This document shows, piece after piece, positions 1-13,352 of a stretch of DNA of 64,000 nt. A program made the translations under genes and the position numbers. Within the stretch, counting starts at the first letter, position 1, and every line of letters begins with the position of its first letter. The notes below the pieces were generated by a model, which ran no database searches, was not told the origin of the DNA, and saw nothing but the letters and a program-made list of their open reading frames with translations. Source of the stretch: Cylicocyclus nassatus (taxonomy: Eukaryota > Nematoda > Chromadorea > Rhabditida > Strongylidae); the NCBI GenBank assembly GCA_958299035.1, contig CATQJL010000326.1:3920232-3984231 (forward strand), read 5' to 3'.

Positions 1-1772
1 TTGCCAGTATAGGTATGAGTAAATGGGAGATTCCAAGAGATTTTTGAAGTCAACGTTCTCTTTTTGGCGTAATTTCTGAATTCGCCTTCTAACACTGTAT
101 GTGAAAAAATAAAATCCTCTATAAATCATTTTGTCGAGCTTCCTTTACTCCACTTTTTTCCCTTGCAATTACGTATTCAACAGTGTTTGCACTGCTGCGG
201 TATTCTAAAAAGAGCAACTTTCCTCCACATTCTGATAGCTTAACATGCATAAACTTCAGCAAGTTTGAAAATAAATAACAGTGTGAACCATTGCTTTCAA
301 GTATTTGCAACAATTCCATTTTCGAAGCTATCCTCTTTTTTATTAATTGTCTGTTATATTTATGTCAACAATCACTAGCATTCAACAGCACAAAATAACT
401 TTCTACTAGGAAATTAATTTGCTATTGTAAAGATGCAATTACGATGGTGGCAAGGAAATTAGGCTATCAGACGGAAGGCAGCTATTATCATGTAAATCGC
501 TGATAATTTGCACAGAAAAAATTTCTACATAAATAACAATCTATGAAATGAATGATTGAGTGGGTGTACTATTAATAAACTATCATTCTTCTGCTCAACA
601 CTCGTGATCAAAAAAGTTGAGTTTCTTCGAGCTACTAGCGAGTAATGAACGAGAAATAATGTACACCTGCACAGTCAGTAATAAGCTCGTGAAAATCATA
701 GCGGTACAAATGATATAAGGAGGAGTACCCAGGCCACCAAATTTCAAGTGCAAAGTGATTGGGAAATCCTGCTAAACAATCGCTCAAGCGGCTGTTAATA
801 TGAACCATTCTTGTATTCGAAAAATCTGGTCAAACTTCGGCTCAAACTGTACTTCTTGCGGGAGGTCCCAGCACCTCCGATTACGGTAGAATTCTGGACT
901 GAACTATGAAGTGGGTTGTCGTTTAAGCATTTCAATAGTAAAAGCCTCTCATCCAGTTTCCACTCTATAAACCAAATTTTGCCAGCGGATGCGAATGGGG
1001 CAATCGAGCATGTGGTGTGCATAGTCAAGGCAAAATTAGCCCGCGCTTCGCGGTCGCGTGCGCGTCGCTGCCATGGGCCTTCGTTTGGGAGCAGACTATA
1101 CCAGCCAATTTGGTGCACTTGCCCTCAATCTAATTGCTGTGATTAACAGTAAATTATCGTACTGTGTATTCTTACTCACTTGTTTTTTTTTCAGATACAC
1201 TGACGTGAACGCTCGTCGTCCAAGCCTTCGCACTGATCTCCTCATAAATCGAGCAAAGACCTCAGTAATTCATCAACATTTCAACTACAAACAACAATCA
1301 CCCCAACGCGTGCAAAGGCAGGATAACAAATGTATAATTATGTAATGATTATTTACAATGGTTTGACGCTTTCGATTTCACTATCGGTTAATTTGCTTTC
1401 ACTGTAACAATTACTGTTTATCCATTCCTTCATATCATTGCGAAAATATCATGGATCTTGTATGACTGGTACATTGATGATGATTAGGTGAAATGGGACT
1501 GTAAACAGTTGAAGACTTTCTATCTCTGCTTTGCTTTTCGTTGTTTCGTTAATATTTCGGGGAAAACGTGTATACTCGTAGTGCAAAAAATGTACTATCG
1601 TGCAAAATATTCATATAATCATATCAGTCCATTATACATGTGTAATTATTACAATTGTATGACAATGGTGTTTGATGGAATGTGTGTTGATATTGCATGA
1701 AAGCTTGACCCGATTGGGGAAGTGAGACGTGGGGCGATGTGGGGACCCGCGTTCCCCGAGGGGGACGAATTC
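1..1772. other. region without recognisable gene
   Basis: I see no exon with both coding character and splice sites here. It lies downstream of the minus-strand LPR gene that ends at 1773, so part of it is probably that gene's 3' UTR and part intergenic. The open frames present are short and of low complexity. Confidence 0.5.
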
Positions 1773-3673
1773 TCACTTGCCAGCTCCGGAAAACGTTGGC
1801 GTGTACTGACAAGCTTCGTAGTCAACCGGAGAGATCATGTTGAATGCTTTTGTCATGACATTGATGTAATCTGCAAGAATCTCTTTTACTTCAAGATTTC
1901 TAGACTTCATGACAGGTAACTTACTGTTATCCTCGAGGAACTGCAGTACGTTCTTCATGTGCTCCTTGCGGAATCGCTCCGGATCGCGAGCGATTACGAA
2001 CACTGGGAATCGCACCCACGTTGAGATAATCGCATAGTCGTATTGGTTATACTCATTCAATGGTCCTTTCTTGATCACCCAGACTGTAACACACATTTCC
2101 AGTCATTTTAAGGTTCACTATTCCATATGGCAACTAACATGGTTCAGCATCGGGTGAGTTGCTGCTGTGAAGCACGAACTGTCCAGTTTCTCCCGATTTG
2201 AAACCGTATCCGAGAGCAAATCTAAAAATTGAACACCTTTTTTAGAATAATCAAACATTAATATTTTTACCGTGGAGAACCGTTAGGATTTCCTTCTCTG
2301 TAGAATTTCAGCGTCGTGAAAGATGCAGAATAGGTGTTGTTCGTAAGGGCACCAACTGAAAAGCCAATATCGACTTCTTGTGAGGATTACGGTAAAAAAA
2401 GACAAACAGTGGAGTACGGTGCAAGCTTCACGAATCACATGTGGAGAGTTGATTACAGTAAACCAACGACCCATCATTCTGGCTACATCAACATTTTCAG
2501 CTGCTGGATGAACGGCTCTGAAATTGCGACCTGTTCACGGATTTAATAGTCAAAAAGATTGTGTTTTTTACCTAAACACGTCCTTAGCCAAGTTCTTTGC
2601 CGAGTCCTTAGGCAAGATCCTACTTATTGAGGATCCTAGGAGTGTATTTGCTGGTGGAATCATTTGTGGGAAGAGTTGTCCTACCTAAAGCAAATTTCGC
2701 GTCAATTCCTTATTGTAAGACTCCAAAAAATTTACCAAGTAGTTGAAGTTGCTCAATCCAGGTATGGTATTTACTCCAGGAATTTCTGGTACATCCTGCG
2801 GTCCAGGATACCCAGGTACTGGAATAGGTGCTAGTCCAGGAATCTGCCCGGAAGCTATACCCTGCAGATCAACGCGATTCGCATTCGCTTCAGCAATGAC
2901 TGCATTGAGGTCGTCCGTCTACAACAACGTAAGTAAATCATTCTCTTCAGCATCCCTTAGAATATTTAGTTACCTGATACATAGCACTAGGAACTGGTGC
3001 TCGTCTCACGTTCTTTTCATCTTTTGTGGAAAATCCTAGCCTATTTAGTATGGATTCGGCTACCTCTCCTACTTTTACTAAGTCAGGTTTTGATGTCCCT
3101 GCGGCATCCACAGCTGCCATTTCGCTCTGAAAATCTTAGTATTGTTATGGTTCTAGGATTTGTTTAAACTTGTATATCCGCAGCAAAAGGCAATGTTCCA
3201 GTTTCCGCTGGTCGCGCTCTATTTCGGGCGATTTCACTTCGGTGCGGTTAAACTATGTTTACGATGTGGAAGTGATATACGGATAGAAAACAAAACGGGT
3301 TGGATAAATCTGTTTGATTACTTTTCTCCTTTGGGGGGGGGGGACTTTCACTCTTCGATAAAGATCACAAATAAATACGGTGCCGATGACATCTGCGCGT
3401 GAGAGATGGCAATGTGCGCTCAATGGCAACTTACGCGCAAGTCGCAAGCAAGTTGCCGGCATTCACGAGCGTGGCATTTGTTTCCGCGCAAATGTTGCCA
3501 TCACCGTAGGGGCACTATAATCGTCAAATTTATACGGTATACTGCACCTGCTTCGTAAGAGGGGCATCGTTGGAGAAACTTTGGAAGGATGGCGCTTCTT
3601 GGACGGGTACGGCCTGAACAACGGAAACGACGACGATGAAGAGCGTGGAGACGAGCGTGACGAGGCGACGCAT
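1773..3673 (-). CDS. lpr: lipocalin-related protein (LPR family), 369 aa
   Basis: Nine exons, 5' to 3' on the minus strand: 3548-3673, 2974-3126, 2736-2918, 2572-2684, 2408-2517, 2271-2355, 2139-2221, 1925-2083, 1773-1870. They total 1,110 nt with all phases matching. The start is chosen because the first ~20 residues (MRRLVTLVSTLFIVVVSVVQ) form a clean signal peptide. A Pro/Gly-rich linker (exon 3) precedes a lipocalin-type domain with the GxW motif MMGRWFTVINSP. Further on is the family block STWVRFPVFVIARDP, and two cysteines (ACTV, EACQY) probably form a disulfide. In C. elegans LPR proteins are secreted and act in apical extracellular matrix, cuticle and narrow-tube integrity; the same role here is inferred. 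The last intron (1871-1924) is 54 nt and has no stop in frame, so simple ORF finding reads through it. It is the most downstream member of a four-gene same-strand cluster. Which C. elegans lpr gene it matches is not decided. Confidence 0.88.
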
Positions 3674-6398
3674 CGTGGACACCGTTGCAATGAACACTCG
3701 CGGCTCGTGGACTGGGATGTGCGTGTGTCAAACGATAGCGTGCGGATCGACGGGGGCCGTACCGTCCGAGGAGGCCTACATTTTCCAACGTTTCACTCCC
3801 TATTCGCGCAGCATTCAACATACGCACATACACACACAGCACGCATCATGCCCCCTAACATCAATACGTTGACCTGAAAACGATCAAGTAGTTCATTTTA
3901 CCCCGCTAATGCGAACGATGCCGCTATGATGGCGACGACATTCGCCGAGATTGTTGAATTATCGCTGAGTAGGGTGAAGTATCTTGAGAACTAACACGGC
4001 ACTTTGGCGCTCTCGAAACAATGATGTCTTGGAATTGTAATTTTTATTTATCTATTTAGTGCCCTCAGGGGGCGCACCTTAGTAAAAATCCATTGTAAGC
4101 CATGGAGAACAGGATGTAGTTCGAATCAGGAAAACTCCACGAATATAAGCAACCCATGCAAGTCTGTCAACTTGCTGCTTCTCGACGTAAGCAAATAAAT
4201 AAAACGCACTAGGTATTACGAGCTGAAACCATACTAAGGAGGGTTTAGTGAAGAGAGTTTGGACATTTTTCAGACTTCTTTTGGAAAAGACTAGGTGCTG
4301 CGACGAAGGGTCCATGAATTAGTATATCTTCAAAAGACTGCACATCAGAGTTAATTGTATAAGATCTATTACTGCCCTTGATTCATAGAAAAACTTTCTT
4401 TGCAACGTATAATTTGTTTTAAAATAAGGTCAAAGGATAATAAGCACATGAGCAAGCAAAAATCTACCGTTTTATTTTTAGGAGCTTTTATTTTTAGAGA
4501 TTTTTTTCACTGTATAGTTATGGCAGATAACTACAACGTCCATTATATTTTATACTGATTCTTGATAAATTTTTAGATTTTTACATTACATCATCTTAGA
4601 GCAGGATGGGTCGAGGCAGAAAGGATGGGTGGAGGCAGAAATCCTCTAAGAAAAAGTTCATTAAGAATGTTAGAGTTTCGGCAGCGCTCTTACGAAGAGA
4701 GAAGGGCGAAGGTAAACCGATTATAAAATTCTAGTTTTCGCAAGAAATTTTGAAGCTGTCACCTCAATATAATTTTGTACAGATGGACATCGATTCTTGA
4801 GCTATATTGGTACATAGTATAAAATTTGGTGTTCCGCAGTGCCACGGACATTGATCCCAACAAGTTATCATTGCTACTTTATCCTTATCAAAGGAAATCT
4901 AAGAAGAAGGGGAGGAGAGGGGGAAACTTTGCTCTTAAGAATGAAATTTTATTGAAAGCAACATGTGATGAAATGCTTTTTTTACTATGTTGACTGCCCT
5001 GAAATCCCCTATCGCTTTTCTTTACCTTTTTGAAAAGGGTGAATATATCCTTCTGGTGAAAATGAGAAACAGCTCTTGTTCATGATGCCTACAATCTAGT
5101 CCTTCAGAGTTTGATGATTAATAGTTTGATTGATGACTCAGCTATCAATTTTTTCGAGATCCGCAAATTTGGCAGCGCCTATATGCAAAACGTTCACTTC
5201 TTCATGACTCATTCAAGTCCAACAATGCTGTCGTTTAGCTCCAAGTGGTTCGCCAATGTCAAAGGCTGGATTCAAAAGCTAAATATGCATAAAACACTCG
5301 TTGATTCACAGTAATGAATCATGTCTGGAGTTGATTTGAAAACCCGAATGAGCCTAGCTGGCCTGCAGATGATTTCAAGGAAAGGTAAGACAAAAATTTA
5401 AACTTTTATAGCGTCAAAAAGTTGCCTCCTCCAAGAACAATTTTTTGTTCAGTATTCATGAAACTCTCTAAATGAAGGCTGATATTGTAGAAAATTGCTC
5501 AACACCCCGAATTGAGCTGTTATAATCTTGACTACGGAAAAATATCCGGTTGTGTGAAAAATCCACCATAACGTTGAGGAATCCCCTTTGGTGGGGAAAC
5601 TGAAACCCTGAACTTGGACTTTGTTCTCTATATATAACAAGTGATTGAAAATGTTTCATGGGGGATAGTTGGCCTTACTCTTCTGGCACAGATTATGCAA
5701 GAACCTTCAAACTTTCTCACCTTCACTTTTGAATCTTTTACGTCATTAAGATTGAAATATCAAGGTGGTTAGAGCCGAAGATTTGCCGTTCTACGTTTGG
5801 TCTTAGATCCATTTGGAAAAAACTTCTGTAGTCTTGTAATCGAATAACTGAATGATAGTTCTACATAAGAAAGGCTCAACGTTTATGGACCCCCTTTTTT
5901 GTTTGTGTTCAGTTGCCTGACATCCAGGAACCATAATCACCTATTTCTTCGAAGCGCTCTACCACAGTATTTCTCACAACAGCTACGTCATACTCGAGCC
6001 AAGAAAACAACAAGAAATGGTGTTTGTGACATTTATTATCATCATGAAGTTATTATTAAAAATTTAACAAACAAGCAATACTCTTTAGTCATTCATGCGA
6101 TGACGAAAATTATTACGAGGCAATGCACTAAAACCATGCATTAAGAAACACACTATGTACAAAATAATGCACGCAACCTCGGCCGAAGTACACAGTATCA
6201 AATGTGGGGATCAATCAGAACTCGAACAACACTAAAATAAATCAAGAGATATGACAACACGTTTCGAAGGGAGTGTTATTAAATGACAGTGATCAACGAA
6301 GAAAGACAAACAAATAACCCACAAAATGGGTATTGAAAGAGTTGTAGATGACTGATTCAGAGAGGACCAGTAGAGTTTAGAAATCAATGAATGTCTGA
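3674..6398. other. spacer between two LPR genes
   Basis: A 2.7-kb gap between the stop of the 550-aa LPR gene and the start of the 369-aa LPR gene. I see no convincing exon on either strand. It holds a run of about ten G near 3332-3342 and a short two-copy direct repeat (GGATGGGT, GAGGCAGAAA) near 4604-4640. The promoter of the downstream LPR gene should lie close to 3674. Confidence 0.5.
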
Positions 6399-9300
6399 TC
6401 ATCCTTGAATGTTGAAGAGGGAGGGTGGGAACGTGCACAAAGAGTTTTCGACCGGTGCGACTATGTTCAGAAGACGTGAGATCCCGTTGACAAGTCCCTT
6501 CTTTTCGAGCACTGCATTCACCTCGCTTTCGTATCGCTGAAAATGAGTTGTTTATGAATTGAAATTTGCACAGACTTTGATACTTTGGTTTCAAGATATT
6601 ACTAGGAAGATTGAAAAATGTTAGAAAATTATCTGAATGTGAAATATTACAATAGTCATAACATACGTTGCACTCAAGTTGCCTGTGACAGCGTCGTGCT
6701 GGCGCCGTGCCAGAGCCGTCAATGATTAATATAGAGCGCGCCACGTGGGGGCTGGCACGCTGCTGGCACGGTGCCCACACAAGGCAACTTCAAACGTAGA
6801 CACACGAGATTAAAGCAAAGACGCAAAAAACTAAATTCTGACTCTTGTTTGAATTTTATATTGTGCAATTTTCACGCGCGTTATAAGTTAGAACACTACG
6901 TATCCTCATTTCCATTTTAGCAAGCTACAACTTAGCTTACTAAGTTTGAAAATGATGGTAACCTAAAGCTCGCAGGATTTCGCTGTGAGACAACCGTCAT
7001 CTAGCTGAGCACCTATGCCAGATAGATTTTTTGCTCTAATAAGCATAAACGAAAATCGGTAGTCATCTAACAAAGTTGGCAAGTTTGTAGTATAGAACAT
7101 AGCGAGAAAATCTTTGCTTCCGTCAAGGTTGAGATAAATTGGGGCGCTCACGATTGCATTCGAATTTCCGCGTTAGATTATATAGAAAATCACTTTGAGA
7201 ATCTACGTAACGAGATAAGTTATATAAGTTTCCAAAAATAGTCGAATTCTTACCTGCTTGTACATGTTAGGATCTCTTGCGAATACATACAAGGGGAAAT
7301 TGCAATTTGTAGACATAATGACGTATTCGTACTCATCATTAGCATTCAGTGGTCCCAGGTGTAAAACATGCACTGAAACGGGATAGATTATTGTTCGGCT
7401 ATCGAGCAAAAATGTTGAGTCACACATCCGGAGGACTAGTCCCATGGTCACGTTTTCCCGCAATCCATCTGACCCATCTGACCTACATCAGTGGACCGGA
7501 TTACTTTTGAGTGACCGGTGGAGAGTGAGGAAAGTGTCAGCAAATACAGAAAGGGGAAGGGGACTATGTTCAGTCTAGTAAACACCCTACTCTATCCTAG
7601 CAACTGCGATGAAATCGTAAATTTTTCATAGTTTTCAGTGCAGCTTACCATTGACGTCTTCCTGGTTGGAGGTTGTCCTGTAGATGAGCTCTCCTGGAGA
7701 TTTGATCATCGCATAACCAGAGCTGATCTTTGGTTTTCCGTAAGGTGTACCGTCAGTCGTGTACTCGAAGATCTCGAAAATTGATCCTGGGCCTAGAATA
7801 TCCACGTTTTATTCTGTAAAAGTGCAAAAAGAAGAACTTCTCACCTCCATTATTGACGTCGTTCAGTTTTTTGTAAGCAACCATGCTACATTGTCCAGAG
7901 GACAACGGAGGGCTGTAGACGACCTAAATAGGAAGAAATTGCGCCAAAAAATCAAAAACAACAAGAAAAACCAGGAAATGTTTTTTCTGATAAATACAGT
8001 GAACAAGTAGATGAAATGCGCAAAACCACATGGCTGCGGCCGAGCAATGTAAAGCAATGAATAGCCTTGGCCGGGTCGAGAGCGCTTTTAGCGAGGTCGA
8101 TTTAGCGGTCATCATAGAAGCGAATCGATCAAAAATGTAAGGACAACAATTCCAGAAGTCTTACCTGGTACCACTGTCCCATGAACGATTGCAGTTCGAA
8201 ACCGACTGGTTCAGGTTTATGTGTGCAGAGAGGTGAAGATGGCTGGATGATGAAGTTTTGGACCATCTCCAAGTTCTCAGTGATGGCCGCTGATTGCGCT
8301 GGGGTTAAGGTTAGGTTGGTAAGCGGAGGAGGCTCAAGGTCAGATCCGGTGTCATTAGACTAAATTCACAAATGTTTAGATTAATTCAAAAAAAGAAAAA
8401 CATTTGAAGTGGTGAACTTACTTGCAAACTATTGGACGTGAGCGCCTTGTACAAAACATTCGAGATCATGTTCTTGCCTGGTAATGGACTGTTCTCTCCA
8501 CCGATCAGACTTGAAACGGCTTTTCCAAGAGCATTCTTATCCTGGAACTGCTGCATTCTAGCGGATTCTCACTTTCTTCAATAAAAGTCGACTCACATCC
8601 GGAGTGCCTCCATTCTTGGCTTCGGTAGCTTTCTTCTGTCCCATACTGATCAAGTTGAAGATAGTTCCAATTAAACCACCGGAAGATGAGGATGTCTCTT
8701 CAGAAAGTCCTCCAAACTGCAAACAGAAAGAGTTTTATTTTGACAACGGGAAAAGTAACATAATGATTTTTGCCACACCTCGTCATCATCATTCAGTCCA
8801 TCTACATCATCGTCCAGAGAAGAAGCAACATTCGACACAGATTGTGGTGACCGTCGAATGTCAGCTGGCAAGAATCCACCTTCGGGAACCTTGAAAATTT
8901 TTTATCCTTTTTGGAGAAATAAGAATTTTAGAGGCAAAGAACCTCCGGAGCAGTTGGAATCTGTGGCAGTGCTGGAGCGTCATCAATGACGATAGCCTCT
9001 CTACTTCGGAGGGATTGTGGCTGAACAATTGGAGCCTTGGGAAGCTTCGGGAACACCTTGAACGTTAAACTTGAGAATGGTAGGAGATAGTGGGAGAGTC
9101 TTTGCACCTTAGGGATACCCCCAATAGAGCTCTTGGGAGCTTCGCCAGATCCCTCAACGGACTCATCCTTATCCTTGCTCTCCTTGGTCTGTTTCTGCAA
9201 ATGATGTACTTTGCTATTTCTCAAACTGAACACTTCGAATTTTTGTTCTTTTCTCAAGAGCAAAATCCTAACAGCAAGTATCTTTCTTCAAAGAGAAGTA

Positions 9301-10107
9301 TGGCAACGAAAGGGTGTGTTCTTATGTGTAAATAAACACTGATACAGTATAGCGGAAGAAGTATTTTATTCGATGATGATTCGTCAATACGTTCGATTGC
9401 ATTTATGATTTTCATCCATCATAAATGATTCGAAGTTTTGAACTAGATGATGGATTCGTCATTTCGATTTTAAACATTAATCAACAGCATAACAAATCTT
9501 ATTGTTCGGCGAAATGATGTGATTGAGTTGGTTCCAATTTTCATTTTCTATTACAGGTTAAATTGGAGGCACTAATGTCTTAACACATGATAGTTGCTTC
9601 TTAAGGTGATTTATAGTTATGGAACCATACTCGTGAAGAAGTGTTACAAGTTGCATAGGAGTCACTCATTGCTATACCTACCTGTGGAGCCCTACGTGTA
9701 TTTGAGCCAAACCCAGTGACTGGCTTGTTATTGTTCAGAAGCGAAAATCCTGAACCGAAGCCAGGAGGCAGGGCCTGCCCACTGGCTGGCTCGGGAGCAG
9801 TGAAAAACTGCTCGAGTGTCCTCTCCAACGTCGACGGCACATGAACTGGCTTATTGTTGGTGATTGGCTCGGATGGTGTGCCAATTTCGTACGCTTTTTC
9901 AGGGAATAGACCGCCGGGGCGCGGGCCCAGCAGCGAGTCGACCAGCTCACGGGCGTGCCCGTCTAGTTCGAAGAATGAGGAATACTCGGGTGGCACAGTG
10001 GGCTTCGGGGCGAAGCGAGGGGCCTGCGGAAGGGCGAAGGCGTCGTGCTGGCACCTGACCAGCGAGACGATGGCCACGGCACCGACCAACACACACAGCC
10101 ACTGCAT
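6399..10107 (-). CDS. lpr: lipocalin-related protein (LPR family), 550 aa
   Basis: Eleven exons: 9682-10107, 9108-9194, 8943-9056, 8779-8889, 8597-8716, 8422-8541, 8165-8359, 7845-7923, 7649-7792, 7254-7372, 6399-6536. They total 1,653 nt and all phases close. The start opens a signal peptide (MQWLCVLVGAVAIVSLVRC). A long low-complexity region follows (about residues 25-345, rich in Pro, Ser, Asp, with LTNLTLTP as a likely N-glycosylation site). The lipocalin-like domain fills the C-terminal ~200 residues: FMGQWYQ (the GxW position), QCSMVAY, a strand with IFEIFEY, then NFPLYVFARDP, and a final cysteine in NSLCTF. The terminal exon is easy to miss because a 717-nt intron (6537-7253) precedes it. 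It is secreted and, by family, expected in apical matrix or cuticle. The gene starts only 294 bp below the stop of its upstream neighbour. Confidence 0.88.
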
Positions 10108-10400
10108 TACCGACTGACGTTAGCGGACTGTGCTCTAAGAAGGGAACGGATAGGTGTGGATGTACGCGATAGCGCAGGATCGACGAGGTGAATGCCCTTT
10201 ATGACACGATTTATTGCGAGATACAGAGACACACAAACAGAGATATTATGCGGTTAGTGCGGGAGGCGGTAGCGGCGACGGCTGCAGCAGCGGCACGGTG
10301 ACGGTAACGGCGACGAGATGTCGGGGGGCGGGTGGACCCCGGCGATCAACCCGGCGAAACGAGGTCAGTGAGTCGTGGCGAGTAGAGACGGGGGTGAGAT

Positions 10401-12950
10401 TCAGTGACCTTGAGTGCCGACCAGCCGCTCGAGAGTCTTCTTTGGATCACGCAACATGTCCGCCAAAGGCATGCCGGACATTGTTGGCTCGGCTGTACCG
10501 TTTTTGCTTCGCTCGGCTAGTTCTTGGTTCTTCAAGACTCTGAAACGAGATTGAATTAGGAGAAACCTACGGAGGGGTATTTTGACTACGTTTTGAACTG
10601 CTCACTTATAAACTGCTAAAAGAAAATGGAAACAGGACAAGAAAACTTATGTCGATTAAATTTTGCCGCCTTGATCAAAGCAAGAAAAATTCAAGTTGTT
10701 TCTCTTCAAAGAAGTAGGGTGCTCCATAAAACTTTGTTTGTCCTTGAACTTTCAAATTAGAGAATATCTAGTTTTGACAATGGTTGCTTATGCTCTGGCA
10801 TATAAAATAATTTTGAAAAACTGTTTTTCAATGGAGAGAAATACCAAATCTCACCTTCGAGCAAACACTTCCTTCTCCGATGGCCATTCACAGTCTGGTC
10901 CCTGATAAATTGGACGTGGACTATTCCAAAACACTCGACCTCCGAAACCTTTCTTCTCCATAAATTCGAGGACATCCTTGTTGTACTTCTACAAAAACAT
11001 GATCAGATTTAGCCAACTTCTCGTTTTCTAGTTTTTCTACCGATGAGATCACATGCGCATTATGCACCCAAATTGGTGTCACTAGCCCAGATTTTCGTTT
11101 TCGTACCGCGTGAAGTTTCTGACTTTGGGTCACTGAAGGTTATGCAACCGTCTAAATTTCACGCTATGACCTAGATTTTTTCCTTCTGTGCGCATTCTAC
11201 GACGCTGTCAACGAGCACCGTTGCGCAAGGTGGGCACGTTGCAAACGAAGTTACGGGAGAGCGGGTCAACGCGGTCATTACATCGGTCCTAGAAACTTGA
11301 TTTTCCCACTTCGCTATCGAGAAAAAGATACTGATTGTTGGCCTTTCTGGTGGGAATTTACGAGCAAAACACGTGTCAAGTTGTCCTAAACTGACAAAAC
11401 CAGACCACTGCCTCACCTGGAAGAAGATGTGTGGGTCTCGGGAGTAAACCATAAGTGACAAGCGGTTAGCATCCGTTACAACCATGTACTGTAGAGGTTC
11501 GTCAGCTTTTCTCGTCTCATTGTCGAAAGCTGGGCCAGCGGCGATGATGTAAACTGCGAATAACGAGCTTTTTCTACTTATTCAGTACGTCTCAAACAGA
11601 TCTCACATTGTCTGGGGTAGAAATACTCCTCAGTATACATCCAATACTGGCCAGGTCCGACTTTGTTCATGTCTCTCTTATACGTTTCTATGGGTCCCGT
11701 CTTTGACACTGTTCTGTAAGCCTCTTCCATTGAGAATCCGTCCTCTCCCATAATAGGGTTTGGCGAAACTGTAACGGGCAATCAGAATCACAAGATAATA
11801 AATTCTTTCTTTCATCACTAAAGAGATCTCGATATATGTCACGAATTTAGGACAGGTTAAAAACAAACTTACAGTAAGCGACCGGGCAGAACATTTGAGT
11901 ACGAAACACGTCAAAGTTGATGGCTGCTTTGTACATCTGAAGATAAGGTGCTAGGAATGCAAAATCCTCATAGATTCGTTAAAGTACAAAGTCGTACAAT
12001 TCAAAATTCTTCCTCATCTATTCATAACATGGAAGTGACCATAACTAGGCAAATAGAGCATATTTACCAACCTGGAACCAGCGTCCCATTATCAACTCGG
12101 ACGGTACATTAATAGTGTCAACAGTCGTTTCCAGCATTCGTCCAATACCGCCAATAATACCAGTGATCGTATTGATGTCCATCTGAACGATGTACACGCT
12201 TAGTGGGTAAAAATCAAGAAAAATTTGAAGGTGTTAAAATTTTTCTATCAGCAACGGAGAACAACAATTTTGACAAAATTTTGTTTCTTTCAGGTACTAA
12301 AAAAGGCAGGTGTGATTTTTATAAAAACGCATTTTTGAGAGTTTGGAATTTCATAAATTACATTAAAATATATTCCAGTCAACTGAAAATTTAAAAATCG
12401 CGTACGCCTACGGCTGCTAGAAGGATATTAGGTACGCATAACCAAAAAACAAAAGTGACTACAACGAGCATTCATGGGCTGATTTTAATCTGATAAGAGA
12501 TAAACCGTATGAGTCTGCTTTTCTTTCCTCATTTAGCTTGAAACCAGCGATTTCTTATGCAACTAGAATAGCCGTGAGCACCACCATGTAGCGTATCCGA
12601 GACATGAAGATATAGATATATATATCGAAAAATTGTTTCAAGTATAGCGTTTTGTAAAGTATACAGTGACAAAATTAGATATGTTTGACATAGTCTCTGG
12701 TTATCTCATTTCCTCCGCCACAGGATTTAAAAGTGCTATGGGTTTGACTTCTGGTTCAGCTGCGCTCTAAAGGCATAGTTGTCTGAACCCGCGTCAAAGA
12801 CTTGCGTTATGCATTCTTTACCTCTTATCTGATGATGGAACGATGTACGTACGAGTCAGATAAGTATCTATCGCTTACCGCATTTTCTCCGATAGCGAAT
12901 ATGGATGCTGGACAGAGGAGGAGACCTAGGACGAGGGTGTTCCCGAGCAT
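10401..12950 (-). CDS. lpr: lipocalin-related protein (LPR family), short form, 272 aa
   Basis: Seven exons: 12879-12950, 12072-12182, 11873-11936, 11607-11768, 11417-11553, 10855-10988, 10401-10539. They total 819 nt with consistent phases. The start is the ATG that opens the signal peptide MLGNTLVLGLLLCPASIFA; an upstream in-frame ATG exists but would bury the signal. Unlike its neighbours it has almost no linker: the domain starts directly, with IMGRWFQMYK, then MFCPVAY, QYWMYTEEYFYP, LSLMVYSRDPHIFFQ and a closing cysteine in GPDCEWP, followed by a basic C-terminal tail. The compact build is closest to the short LPR proteins of C. elegans, but I do not assign an ortholog. The gaps to the gene above (403 bp) and below (294 bp) are short enough for an operon-like arrangement, although spliced-leader use cannot be shown from sequence alone. 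Confidence 0.87.
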
Positions 12951-13352
12951 GGCTGCGCGACGACTGCCTGACTGTGTGACCTTCGCGGCGATCCGTGGGA
13001 CTCGACTCGACCACCCAAAGCCCTGATTCGCTCCAGCCGTCATCAAGTACATACAGGCAACCGGTCGTAGGTCAAGGTGTTATCGCTGTCAATTAGCAGT
13101 TAACTACCGTTTTCCAGACCCATAGACCCATACTCACAGTCTCAAGCGATTCACGCTAATTTTCCGCTCTCCTCTTGCTCCTTTTGAGCAGTGTAACCAC
13201 TAACACAAAGCATTTCTAAGTTTTCATCATTTTTATTTTCTGATACACAGAAACAATAGAAACAACAATAATTATTAGCATAATAATGTACAGCATTTGA
13301 GAGTGGAATGTAGTAGAGGTCGTCACTGAGAGATGGCATCTGAAGCGAGCAG

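Noticed and set aside
6232..6780. 182-aa minus-strand open frame
   Set aside because: It overlaps the terminal exon of the 550-aa LPR gene in another frame and runs through intron sequence; its product has no recognisable feature.
6537..7253. The 550-aa LPR gene seemed to lack its C-terminal exon and looked like a pseudogene
   Set aside because: The missing exon with the closing cysteine was found at 6399-6536 after a 717-nt intron, with correct phase and stop.
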